Shown here: piece by piece, positions 50,348 to 61,400 of the stretch
Layout of the letters: each line of letters starts with the position of its first letter
Numbering within the stretch: position 1 is the first letter of the stretch
Source: Montifringilla adamsi
Lineage: Eukaryota; Chordata; Aves; Passeriformes; Passeridae
Length of the DNA: 64,000 nt
NCBI GenBank assembly: GCA_017590115.1
Contig: JAGGNK010013003.1
Span: 1,116,001 to 1,180,000 of the forward strand
Reading direction: 5' to 3'
Position numbers and translations under genes: made by a program
Notes under the pieces: generated by a model
The model's database searches: none
Told to the model about the DNA's origin: nothing
Seen by the model: only the letters and a program-made list of their open reading frames with translations

Positions 50348-52562
50348 CACAGAATGATGGGCCAGAAGGGTCCTTGTCTGGAGTGACTGTGGCCAGCTTG
50401 TCACCTCATCAGTGGCCTTCAGGAACAAAACACAGCCTCTGAATGATGGTTTACAGAGATCACCTCTTGCTGAGGTGATCTCTGTGATAATTGCATAATT
50501 AATGATCCAGTCTTCAGAACAGGAGGGTTTGGGGCAACACTGCTGCCTTCTTGTGTGGATCCTTGGCAACATGAAGTGCTTTTTTTGGTGATCAGTTTGG
50601 ATGGATTGCCCTACTGGTGTCTCAAACATAGGAACAGTGAATAACACCAAGTTTTAACATTATTTCACTGACACTTTTTCTTAAGCATTAAGTAATTTCA
50701 TCATCTTAATTAAGCAGATGTGATCTTCCAAAGTTAACAGAGCAAAATTGCTTATTGCTGGCGGATTTAGTTATAGATCTGTGACCAAAGTTCTACATGA
50801 AAGCCTAGCTCTACATTAATTTTAATTGTACTTGTGCAATGTATCTCTAGGTTAGAAGTTATACAATATAAACTTGGTTTGTCTAACTTAATCTTTCATG
50901 AGTTTCTACAATAATCAAATGGACCCTCAAGTAAGGAGTAGCAGTTTCTATGCTTCATTCTGATCCATTGAAGCTCCAAAATCCAGCTGCAGTAAAGAGG
51001 AAAAAAACAACAGCATGGTTTCATACCACCTCAGACATGCCAATGGAATAATTAATTTGGTCTTCTTGATGATCTTCTTCCATGTTTCCAAGTCAAAACT
51101 GATTTGAGCAAGATAGCACTTCAGAGAGAATTAAATGCAGTTTTTGTTCATTGTGATAATTAAAAAAACCTTGTTTTTCTCTCAGTCCCCTGAGTTTGTC
51201 TGATGTTTTTCTCTCAGACAAAGGGGTCAGTGCCAGAACGGATGTCAAACAACGTAACATGAAACGTTAACAATGATTTGCATTTTATTTTGTTTCTCAT
51301 CAGGTTCCCATCTCCCCACTGACTCTCTCAGGATGAGTGTGTGCTTTCCACGTGGGTTGGAGGCTTTCCTCCACCCCCAGGTTTTGGCCAAGGCATCTGC
51401 AATGTCTGGAGGCCTTGGGCTCTCTCAAGAAATGCAAACAATGAAATTTTGTTAACGCAAGATCCTTTGTGTGGATTAAACAGAAATAGGTGGATTCTCA
51501 GCTATGGCAGAGGCTATCCCCACGCAGATGCCAGAAGGTATGAGTCCACTGGACAGCTGTAATCAGGTCCAGGCAGCAATCCCTGCCAGCTGTTGCACAG
51601 ATGTGCATGTCAGAAGCATTTGTATTTCGGGAAGGCTAACAGGCACCATCTAAGTCCTCCTCTCTTTGCCCACAGCACAACCCCTCCAGTGGGATGTAGT
51701 ACCAAGGTCTGTTAATAAATAGCTAAATAACTCTCCAAATCATTTGAATCTAAAGATTTCTGGTGATAAAGGGTAATGGTCTATGGAAGTGAATAGCTGG
51801 TGCATGCCTCGGAGCCAGGTTTTGATCTAAGTTACCCTGTCCAAGTTAGGCTGCTGTAAATCAGGAGTGGCTTTCAGAAGAGAGATACAACAGAGAAATG
51901 AGGCAGGAAACAATGCTCTGAAGAGGCAGAGCTTGCAGGTTTGCCAGCAGGATTGCCAGGAAGTGCAGGTGCTCTGCAGAGTGGGGTCACAGTGGCAGCT
52001 GCTTCTCTGCAGATGAGTTACAATGGGTTTCACAGCAACTGCTCCAGTCCCAGGGGAGAAACTCCACTAAAAGGTTATCCAGTAAACATCCTGGGACAAC
52101 AAACTTAGGCTGACCGGGAGAAAAGGTGCTGGAGCCTGAACTCTGGTCTCTTCTGCCTCCTTGGAAGGGGCAGGGAAAGCCCCTGGTTGCATTGTCAGAG
52201 ACAGTCCCTATCAAACAGGGGAAATAGCAGAAGGTGCTTTTGACTTTGTGCACCCAACTGGAGAGGTTCTCACAGACTCCAGAAAGGAAAGAAATTGCTC
52301 TGAGGCAGATTCTGTCATCCTAAACCAAGCAAGATGCGCAGGAAAATCCCTGGAAATTTACTCAAATGAGGATTACTGTGCTTGAGCCCAACCATTTGTC
52401 ACTACTCTTCTTCACCTTGTTGAAACTCTAGATATTCTAACTTGAACATAGTCCATTCTTTTGCTGAACTCCCATGCACACCTATAACAAAGTGAATTTA
52501 TATTGAATATTCAGTATAATCTTACAGTTCAAGTATATAAATACAGTTAAATGATGTATATA
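50348..52562 (+). repeat. Tandem duplication, copy 1 (2215 bp)
   Basis: The left copy of a direct head-to-tail duplication begins at CACAGAATGATGGGCC. It aligns with copy 2 (52563-54770) without gaps except one complex change near 50477-50492. Four single-base differences were seen: G50400/A52615, C51456/T53664, T51608/C53816 and A52020/T54228. That is about 99.8% identity. The unit is unique sequence with no recognised gene, CR1 or LTR. A 60-codon frame at 51273-51455 is repeated in copy 2 only because the DNA is duplicated. CAACGTAACATGAAACGTTAAC near 51249 and a TTTCTCATCAG acceptor-like site at 51293-51303 are the only transcript-like hints. Confidence 0.95.
50453..50485. repeat. Perfect 14-bp hairpin unique to copy 1
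   Basis: ACAGAGATCACCTC (50453-50466), loop TTGCT, then the exact complement GAGGTGATCTCTGT (50472-50485). In copy 2 the left arm and the first five bases of the right arm (GAGGT) are the same. The next nine bases are CCTGCCTCT instead of the 16 bases GATCTCTGTGATAATT, so the hairpin has only a five-pair core. This change accounts for the whole 7-bp length difference between the copies. It fits a replication template switch that copied the left arm. Confidence 0.9.
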
Positions 52563-54770
52563 CACAGAATGATGGGCCAGAAGGGTCCTTGTCTGGAGTG
52601 ACTGTGGCCAGCTTATCACCTCATCAGTGGCCTTCAGGAACAAAACACAGCCTCTGAATGATGGTTTACAGAGATCACCTCTTGCTGAGGTCCTGCCTCT
52701 GCATAATTAATGATCCAGTCTTCAGAACAGGAGGGTTTGGGGCAACACTGCTGCCTTCTTGTGTGGATCCTTGGCAACATGAAGTGCTTTTTTTGGTGAT
52801 CAGTTTGGATGGATTGCCCTACTGGTGTCTCAAACATAGGAACAGTGAATAACACCAAGTTTTAACATTATTTCACTGACACTTTTTCTTAAGCATTAAG
52901 TAATTTCATCATCTTAATTAAGCAGATGTGATCTTCCAAAGTTAACAGAGCAAAATTGCTTATTGCTGGCGGATTTAGTTATAGATCTGTGACCAAAGTT
53001 CTACATGAAAGCCTAGCTCTACATTAATTTTAATTGTACTTGTGCAATGTATCTCTAGGTTAGAAGTTATACAATATAAACTTGGTTTGTCTAACTTAAT
53101 CTTTCATGAGTTTCTACAATAATCAAATGGACCCTCAAGTAAGGAGTAGCAGTTTCTATGCTTCATTCTGATCCATTGAAGCTCCAAAATCCAGCTGCAG
53201 TAAAGAGGAAAAAAACAACAGCATGGTTTCATACCACCTCAGACATGCCAATGGAATAATTAATTTGGTCTTCTTGATGATCTTCTTCCATGTTTCCAAG
53301 TCAAAACTGATTTGAGCAAGATAGCACTTCAGAGAGAATTAAATGCAGTTTTTGTTCATTGTGATAATTAAAAAAACCTTGTTTTTCTCTCAGTCCCCTG
53401 AGTTTGTCTGATGTTTTTCTCTCAGACAAAGGGGTCAGTGCCAGAACGGATGTCAAACAACGTAACATGAAACGTTAACAATGATTTGCATTTTATTTTG
53501 TTTCTCATCAGGTTCCCATCTCCCCACTGACTCTCTCAGGATGAGTGTGTGCTTTCCACGTGGGTTGGAGGCTTTCCTCCACCCCCAGGTTTTGGCCAAG
53601 GCATCTGCAATGTCTGGAGGCCTTGGGCTCTCTCAAGAAATGCAAACAATGAAATTTTGTTAATGCAAGATCCTTTGTGTGGATTAAACAGAAATAGGTG
53701 GATTCTCAGCTATGGCAGAGGCTATCCCCACGCAGATGCCAGAAGGTATGAGTCCACTGGACAGCTGTAATCAGGTCCAGGCAGCAATCCCTGCCAGCTG
53801 TTGCACAGATGTGCACGTCAGAAGCATTTGTATTTCGGGAAGGCTAACAGGCACCATCTAAGTCCTCCTCTCTTTGCCCACAGCACAACCCCTCCAGTGG
53901 GATGTAGTACCAAGGTCTGTTAATAAATAGCTAAATAACTCTCCAAATCATTTGAATCTAAAGATTTCTGGTGATAAAGGGTAATGGTCTATGGAAGTGA
54001 ATAGCTGGTGCATGCCTCGGAGCCAGGTTTTGATCTAAGTTACCCTGTCCAAGTTAGGCTGCTGTAAATCAGGAGTGGCTTTCAGAAGAGAGATACAACA
54101 GAGAAATGAGGCAGGAAACAATGCTCTGAAGAGGCAGAGCTTGCAGGTTTGCCAGCAGGATTGCCAGGAAGTGCAGGTGCTCTGCAGAGTGGGGTCACAG
54201 TGGCAGCTGCTTCTCTGCAGATGAGTTTCAATGGGTTTCACAGCAACTGCTCCAGTCCCAGGGGAGAAACTCCACTAAAAGGTTATCCAGTAAACATCCT
54301 GGGACAACAAACTTAGGCTGACCGGGAGAAAAGGTGCTGGAGCCTGAACTCTGGTCTCTTCTGCCTCCTTGGAAGGGGCAGGGAAAGCCCCTGGTTGCAT
54401 TGTCAGAGACAGTCCCTATCAAACAGGGGAAATAGCAGAAGGTGCTTTTGACTTTGTGCACCCAACTGGAGAGGTTCTCACAGACTCCAGAAAGGAAAGA
54501 AATTGCTCTGAGGCAGATTCTGTCATCCTAAACCAAGCAAGATGCGCAGGAAAATCCCTGGAAATTTACTCAAATGAGGATTACTGTGCTTGAGCCCAAC
54601 CATTTGTCACTACTCTTCTTCACCTTGTTGAAACTCTAGATATTCTAACTTGAACATAGTCCATTCTTTTGCTGAACTCCCATGCACACCTATAACAAAG
54701 TGAATTTATATTGAATATTCAGTATAATCTTACAGTTCAAGTATATAAATACAGTTAAATGATGTATATA
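52563..54770 (+). repeat. Tandem duplication, copy 2 (2208 bp)
   Basis: The right copy of the same unit starts immediately where copy 1 ends. The join reads GATGTATATA then CACAGAATG. At the right end GATGTATATA continues into CAAAATACAC unique flank. The bases shared at the breakpoints are only CA, so the duplication did not arise by recombination between long repeats. The right edge lies in TA/CA-rich sequence that continues to about 54835. Copies this similar mean either a very recent event, gene conversion, or two haplotypes placed in series by the assembler. Confidence 0.95.
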
Positions 54771-57700
54771 CAAAATACACATCTATTCAGACATATAAAG
54801 AAAATACATATATACACACACTCACATATACAATAATCTCAGCTTCAAAAGACAAAGAAAATTTAGAGGTAGAATACAACCTGTAACTCATAGTGTTTCT
54901 GAAAGCCTTTTATGAGGGTAACCCTGAATAAGTTAAACAGTCCAGTTCAGGAACACCAGCTTGGATATTTTCAGGGGCATATGGAGAAAATTCCTTGCAA
55001 TGATTACAGAGCTGTAAACTGCTGCTAAGTGGTAACCAATGCTACATTCAAATGTGGAAATTGCTTGTTAAGTGTAATGTTCAGCGATAAGTGTTTTGAT
55101 TACAGTGGTTTAAGGGAAATCTGATACATGGCAGCAGCAAGATTGAAGGAATATTAATTCCAACTTGGATCATCTCAAGCCTTGGGACTGGCAGAAGACA
55201 GAGAAAACTTTTCTCTACTGGACAGCTTTAAGTTATAGACAGTTCTGAATTATCTGTGCTTTTACAGATGAAAGAAAGAGCAGGACATCAAGGCTGTTAT
55301 AGCCTGTCAAAGTCAGAGTGCAGAACCACTCCACCGGCATCTGCAGGTACAGAACACACACCGCCAGCTCCCCAAAACTCAGCAGGCAGCTTCATTGGCC
55401 AAAACCTAATCTTGCACTGGAAAAAGAAAAGGAAACCCTGGTGATAAAACCACAACTTTTTCCCAAGGATGTAGGAGCAATATTTGTCATGAAGCTATTT
55501 TTTCCTGAAGACATTGGAAATAAGATGTGGAGAAATTCCTTCTGGTGAGGGGCTCCATAGCTCAGAGACCGAGCTCACTGGGATGTGGTGTTGGGTCTTC
55601 CTCCCCAGCACCAACTCCGCAAAATGGCCTCTTAAAACTGGCTCTGCTTACTGATTATGCCCTAGAGGACAGTATATGTGTCTTCCCACCCTGTTCCCTT
55701 TCTCATCTTGGATTTGGGCTTGGGAGCCCCTCATGAGGCATATCTAAGTTATCAGATGCATTTGCATCTGAGCTCTAATTTTTTTATTTGCCTCTGATCT
55801 CTGATTCAATCTTCTTCTTTTTTTCCCTGATGGATTCATATGAGGGCAAAACACTTCATTTTTGAAAAGTACAAATGAAAAGCAACAGAATGTGGGGAAT
55901 ATACACTGCTAATTCCTGACATTTTAATGAACTCTGTGGTCTCATTTTGGCACTGAGCAGGTCTGGTCAAAGCAGCCCCCTTAGGGCAATGACAGGCTCA
56001 TAAATGAATCTCAGACAGCATTTTTGTGGATTTTCTCCATTGCATATTCAACACAGACTTGTGCTTGGTGAATAAAACAAAGGGTTTAAGGACTATCTTT
56101 AACTGGACACCAAATTTTGTTTGTCCCAAAAGAGAGCCAACAACAATAATCCAGCAAAGGAGAAGGAGGATGACTATCCTTTGGTTCCTGACTAAAACCA
56201 GGCTCAGATGGGGATCAGGACATTTTCTAGACATACACATGCAGACACATGATTTTGCACAGAATTGCTTTTTGTCCTTCCAGCATTCAGCCTATTTTAT
56301 CTCTCTTTATCAGTTTGTAAATTCCCATTCACAAACGGAAACATCCCTGGGGAGCTTCCATCGTCCGCTTGCAGCTGGATACCATGGTGATATGAGAGGT
56401 GCCGTGCTGCACGTTCCTGTGCTGAGAGGGACCTGCCAGCCCTGCTTGGGCTGTGGCAGCTGCCAAAGCCACCCAGCTGAAGGGCTGGAGATGCCACTTG
56501 AGCATCTCAAGGGCCGTTCCCCAGCAGGATGTGTCAGCTTGTGTAGAGGTCTACACCCCCAGTCATTATTGGCACGGCTACCTCAGATACCTGGCAGATC
56601 CATGATCCACAGGCTTAACGTTGGCAAGGCAGCTGTCGGCACTTTGATAGTGAAGTGGATTAAAATCTTGATAATCCGTGAGTGATGGGTATTGTGAAGG
56701 TGCCTGAAAGGACTGGCTTGCAGAGAAAAAGCTTCCTACACTCAGCCAGGACCATTAGTGGCATACGGTTTGCTGGCTGCAGTAAATACATGAATATGTC
56801 AACCAAACAAAATGCTGCATGATCATTATGCTGCCCTTAATCAACTGGAAGGCACCTTCCAGAATGCCACAGAGAAATGCACCAGCTGCTGTTGAAGAAA
56901 GAGGCTTTCTTCCCTCTAAATATGACCATAACCAACAGGACATCTGAGTCCAGATTGTTTTCCAACACCTCATCCATCTCCTGCTCTGACTCATGAGATT
57001 ACACCCAGCATCAGTGCACTGAAGAGGGCAAATCTTATTCCACAGCCAGTAGTTTCAACACAGTTGATCCTTCTGCCCAGCACATCCTGCCCAGGCAATG
57101 AGAGAATGAAATAGTATTTTTTGTCTCCAGAATAAAGAAGCTATTTCAATCACCCTTCTCTCCCGTGCCTTTTATACTATGAGTGATGGCAATGTCACAG
57201 GTCAATATCTTTATCTACTTGGTATGCCTTCATTCCATTTCTCCAAGTCAGCCCCGCAGAAACAGCCAGCAGGAGCCATACCAGCCCCCAGCATGTGGGG
57301 GTAAGGGTTTCAGTGCTCATCCTCTGAAAAAAGAATGTTTAACAAAAGTGTGGTTTTGACTGTCAGAGACCGTGCAGCAGCCAGACTCAAGGTCCTTGAC
57401 CATTATCTTTCTAACATTTCCAGACAGGGAGCCTGTCTGAAATCATTGATTGGAACAGGCTGTGACTTTTCATTTCATGATGGAATATCATCCCTGTGAG
57501 AGTGAATTTCTTAGCTTGCTTGAAAAATTCATTGGGAATTGGTTTGTAGCAAAGCAGCCATTGCTATTTGCCTCACACAAGGACCACATTTCTTGAGTTT
57601 CTCTTTTATGGAGAAATTATCAAGCAACTTCAGGAATGGGGAGAGATTCAGACAAAGGGTAAATTCCCTGCTGAACCAGGCTGCAAACCCACAATTTTCA

Positions 57701-57886
57701 ATGTACCTGGAGTCTGTTACCATGTTGACCATAGACAGGATGGACCAGAACTCCACACTACTCTTCTTAGGAGCTCATATCATATCCTAAAGTCACTGGA
57801 ACTGGTAGCTTGTACTGCCTGAGTCAATACTTTGATACCAGTGATGGCATAACTCTACAGCAATCTCTTGACATAAAAGCTTTGGC
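54771..57886. other. Unique DNA, no gene seen
   Basis: Begins with TA/CA-rich simple sequence (54771-54835). The longest frame, 219 codons at 56026-56685, has no recognisable domain, and 66-codon frames run opposite it. An 84-codon frame at 57568-57822 ends 64 bases before the LTR and matches nothing known to me. No repeats recognised. Confidence 0.45.
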
Positions 57887-58484
57887 TGTGGATTAAGCCC
57901 AGCTGGATGTTAAGCCACTCTCACACAGCTGCTCTCTCAACCCCCTTCTCTCCCCACTCCTCACCCTGCTGGAATGGGAAGGAGAATCAAAGTAAATCCC
58001 ATAGGTTAGAGAGCTAGAGAACAGTTTAATAGAGCGATAGGAACAGTTTAATAGTGGAAAATAAAGTAAAATTCAGTAATTATGGCAAATAATAACGATA
58101 ATTAAAAGGGAAAAAACAAGTCATGCACAACACAGTTGCTCCCCACCTGCTGACAGCTGCCAGACCCTCCCCTTCCTGAACCAAGATCATCCCCTCTTCC
58201 AAGTAACTCCCCTCAGTTTATATACTGGGAATAATGTTCCATGGTGTGGAATATCCCTTTGGTTAGTTCAGGTCACCTGTCCCAGCTATGCTCCTTCTTT
58301 TGGGTACCTCCTCATTGACAGAATGTGAGACAAGGAAAAAGTCCTTGCCTTAGAAAGAAGATGATTTAGCAAAACCCAAAATATCAGTGTGCTATCAACA
58401 CCATTCTTATTCCAAATCCAAAACACAGCACTGCAACAGCTACTGAGAATAAATTAACTCTGTCCTAGCTGAAACCATTGCACA
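57887..58484 (-). mobile_element. Solo LTR of an avian ERVL-type element
   Basis: On the minus strand it runs from TGTGCAATGGTTTCAGC (right edge 58484) to GGCTTAATCCACA (left edge 57887), with TG...CA ends and about 598 bp. U3 landmarks on the minus strand are ACAGAGTTAATTTATTCTC, GCTGTGTTTTGGATTTGG, AACCAAAGGGATATTCCACA and a TATA box TATATAAA (plus coordinates 58217-58224). The polyadenylation signal ATTAAA occurs twice (58025-58030 and 58047-58052), because a short segment containing AACAGTTTAATAG is duplicated. I recognise the layout as the common bird ERVL LTR. No internal genes flank it, so it is a solo LTR, and no clear target-site duplication was found. The promoter elements look intact, so it could still drive minus-strand transcription. 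Confidence 0.85.
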
Positions 58485-61400
58485 AAAGGGCCAGGAAGAC
58501 ACAAGGAGCTGGTAGGCTGATCATTGCCTTGCTTTGTCCCGTGCCAGGTGCTCCTCGGTTTGTAAGTGCCATGTGCAAAGGGGACATTCAGAGAGCAGGT
58601 CCCAGACCTGTTCTTCCAGCCCTGGAAAACTTGTGCATTCCTCTTGCTGAACACGAGGATGGCATCACCTGTAAAATGAGCCCAAAAGCATCAGACAGCA
58701 CAGTTCTGTGCTGTTCCTAATTCTGCCAAAACACATCCTGATGGCAGGATGAAAGCAAATCTCTCTGGGGATTATTTCAGAGATGCTGAACCCCAGCCCA
58801 CCACTGTAGAATGATGAGATGCTGCTCCCCTCCCAGGCTCCCCCTGCATGAACTCATCTGTATTAGAGGAGATTATAATAACCAGCTGCCTCAGTTGGTG
58901 TTTTGAAGCTAAGCGCTTGTAAATGCTTGAAGATATTTGTATTAAAGATAGGCTAAGCAAAAGCTGGTATGAGAAGTAAAGCTTATAATGTGCAGAAAGA
59001 TTGGGGATAGCTTTCAGGTTTTTCATTGGGCTTTAAATCATACCTTTTCTTTTGAATAATAATGTAAAACCATAAAACTTTGTCACTGAGTAGCACCATA
59101 ATGAGTATTTTGCATTGAAATCAAAATAGTTTATTTTAAAAGTACTCAAACACTCTTCAAGCTACCAAGTCCTTAGTCAGATATGTAACCTCAAATAAGA
59201 ATTTGAACTACTGCCATTTGTCTTAAAATTTAAAGCATCAGCATAATAATGAACCACAAGTAAATTAATTTCTAGTACTGCCAATACAAGTTGAAAGCCA
59301 ATTGTTAAACAAGCAACTACTCTCCTAATCACAACAAAAAGAGAGTGCCATAACACAAGGTGAAAATAAGCAGAAAGCAAACAGAACACACCATTGATTG
59401 AGTCCTTCATTATCTAGGATAGCTTTTAATGGAGGAACCTGCCTGTGTGTCACTGCTCTTATCTCTCCAAAGGCAGTATGCACACACTGTAAAAATCAGT
59501 CTCTTCATTTTCTGCTTGAAAAGATCATTGTGAAAAAAAGGTGTCAGGGACTGTAGGTCATGCTGATTTATTGGCAATTAAACCTGCAGGATTTCTGCAC
59601 TCTTTTCAAAACAAAGTATCTCTGGGTAATTCAGCCTGGCACATTACATAGTGGGCTAGATACTAAAAGGCATGAATCTTTTTGTTTGTGCACAACAAAA
59701 ACAATTGACTTGGTCTTATTTAGGAAATTGCTACTATTTTCTGTCAGGTATTTGTGTTACCCATAAAGAGAGGGAGGTAAGTTACCTCTCAACAATGCAT
59801 GATTCTTTCCAGTAATGAAGATGTTGATTTTATTCCTCATCTTTTGTTGAGGATAGCAAGTCTACAGACAAACTTCTCCTGCTTAAGAGTAAATAGATGA
59901 CAGTGCTAAATATATGACTTCTTGCTAAGGTAGACCACATTTGCTTTGCTCCATGATTGATTTGTCCATTCTTCAATAAATTCCTCTGCACAAGCTTTCA
60001 AATGAGACTGCATCTTGTCTGGTCTCCTTGTGGGTATTTTCCAGCTGCATTATTTAGAAGATTAAAACAAACAAACAAACAAACAAACAAAAAAGCCATT
60101 CTCAAGTTACTCCGCTAAACTGGAAAACAAATTCACTACTCTGTTTTTGCAAAACCATCTCATGCAGGTTTAGGCTTACATCCTTTGCTGAGCTAGCATA
60201 AACTATACTACACAAACAGGTGCAATTAGGATTGATATTCCCAAAGTGTTTCCCAGAGTAGAAATATTCTCAGATTCTTTCTGATAAAGGTAACTTCTTA
60301 GCTCTGCAAACATTTTTGGAGATTTGATATTGAGAAGTCCTCATATTTTGATGGTAATTCAATACACTTAGTTCTTGTACATATGACATACTGCAACCAC
60401 CACAGCACATTTTTCCAAACATGGTTGTATGGTTAAGAAATCATCTAAATATTAGTTTTTACAGGTAACATTACCCCTACAACTTCCTTTATAGTTTATC
60501 TGCTTGTCTGAGTTCTGGATTTACACTGCTGAGATGTTCATAGAATGGTGGGTCTTGGCAGATGTTAACAGACCCTCAGTCCTAGGAGGAGCTTCTTAGG
60601 GGAAAATGAAAAAGCTGAGGGCATATCCAGTCCCTAAAAAGAGTGACTGTGTACCTGTGTGTATACAGGTACAACAAGAACAAGAACTTCAGCACTGACT
60701 CCCATTCAGGACATAGAGCTGAGAGAGAGCAAACGTAGCAGGCAGCAGAGTGGTGGAAGAAGAAATGCTGTGAACCACAAACTGCACAATGTCCCTTGTG
60801 GCTTTGCCTAGGGCCAGGGAAGAGATCAAATGCTAAACTAGGCTAGTGGTAGGAGACAGCAAAGCAGGAGACATTGCCAAATAGAAACCACAAGCAGAAA
60901 GTTACGGTGTGGGAGCTGAATAGGCAGGCACGCCAACCTGGAGTCACAGGAAGTCCCTTTGAAGTTATTTCTTCAAACAGGGCAATGCAAATCAGAGATG
61001 CCACTTGCAACAAGAATTCCTAGAAGACGCAGGTGTCCAACCAGTGCTGGGCCAGCATTTCTCTGACAGCATCCCTGGGCAGAAAGAAAAGTTAGCCAGA
61101 GCCGTGAACAGCAGCTTGGTTTGCTCCCGTGGAAGAGACAATGCTGCTCCCAGACGGACTAACCTGTTAACTCTAAAGCCAGCTTTTTACAGGGTGAGAC
61201 ACCAGGTGTAGGTCACCAGGATCAAAGAGCTTGTGGATTCATGAGGAGAAGTGCTGAGACACTATGAAGCCTGGCTGACTGTTCACAGGTGTGGCAGAAA
61301 TCCCAGCACAGTAACAGGGACTCACTGGCTCTTGGAGCACATGTCCATGGCATTGCACTTCCAGCACCCACCCCTCTGCTTTGCAGCAGTTCCATTCTTG

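Noticed and set aside
51273..53770. Identical short frames repeated in both duplication copies (60, 73 and 74 codons)
   Set aside because: Their conservation reflects DNA duplication less than 1% diverged, not selection on protein.
56026..56685. 219-codon plus-strand frame
   Set aside because: No domain or family resemblance, a composition shift half way through, and open frames on the opposite strand. A frame this long is possible by chance in 64 kb.
57568..57822. 84-codon frame beside the LTR, considered as an internal retroviral fragment
   Set aside because: No retroviral motif is visible, and a primer-binding or polypurine site expected beside the LTR is absent.
60538..60580. Possible CR1 3' end on the minus strand
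   Set aside because: Only about 20 bases resemble the CR1 terminus and the match cannot be extended.
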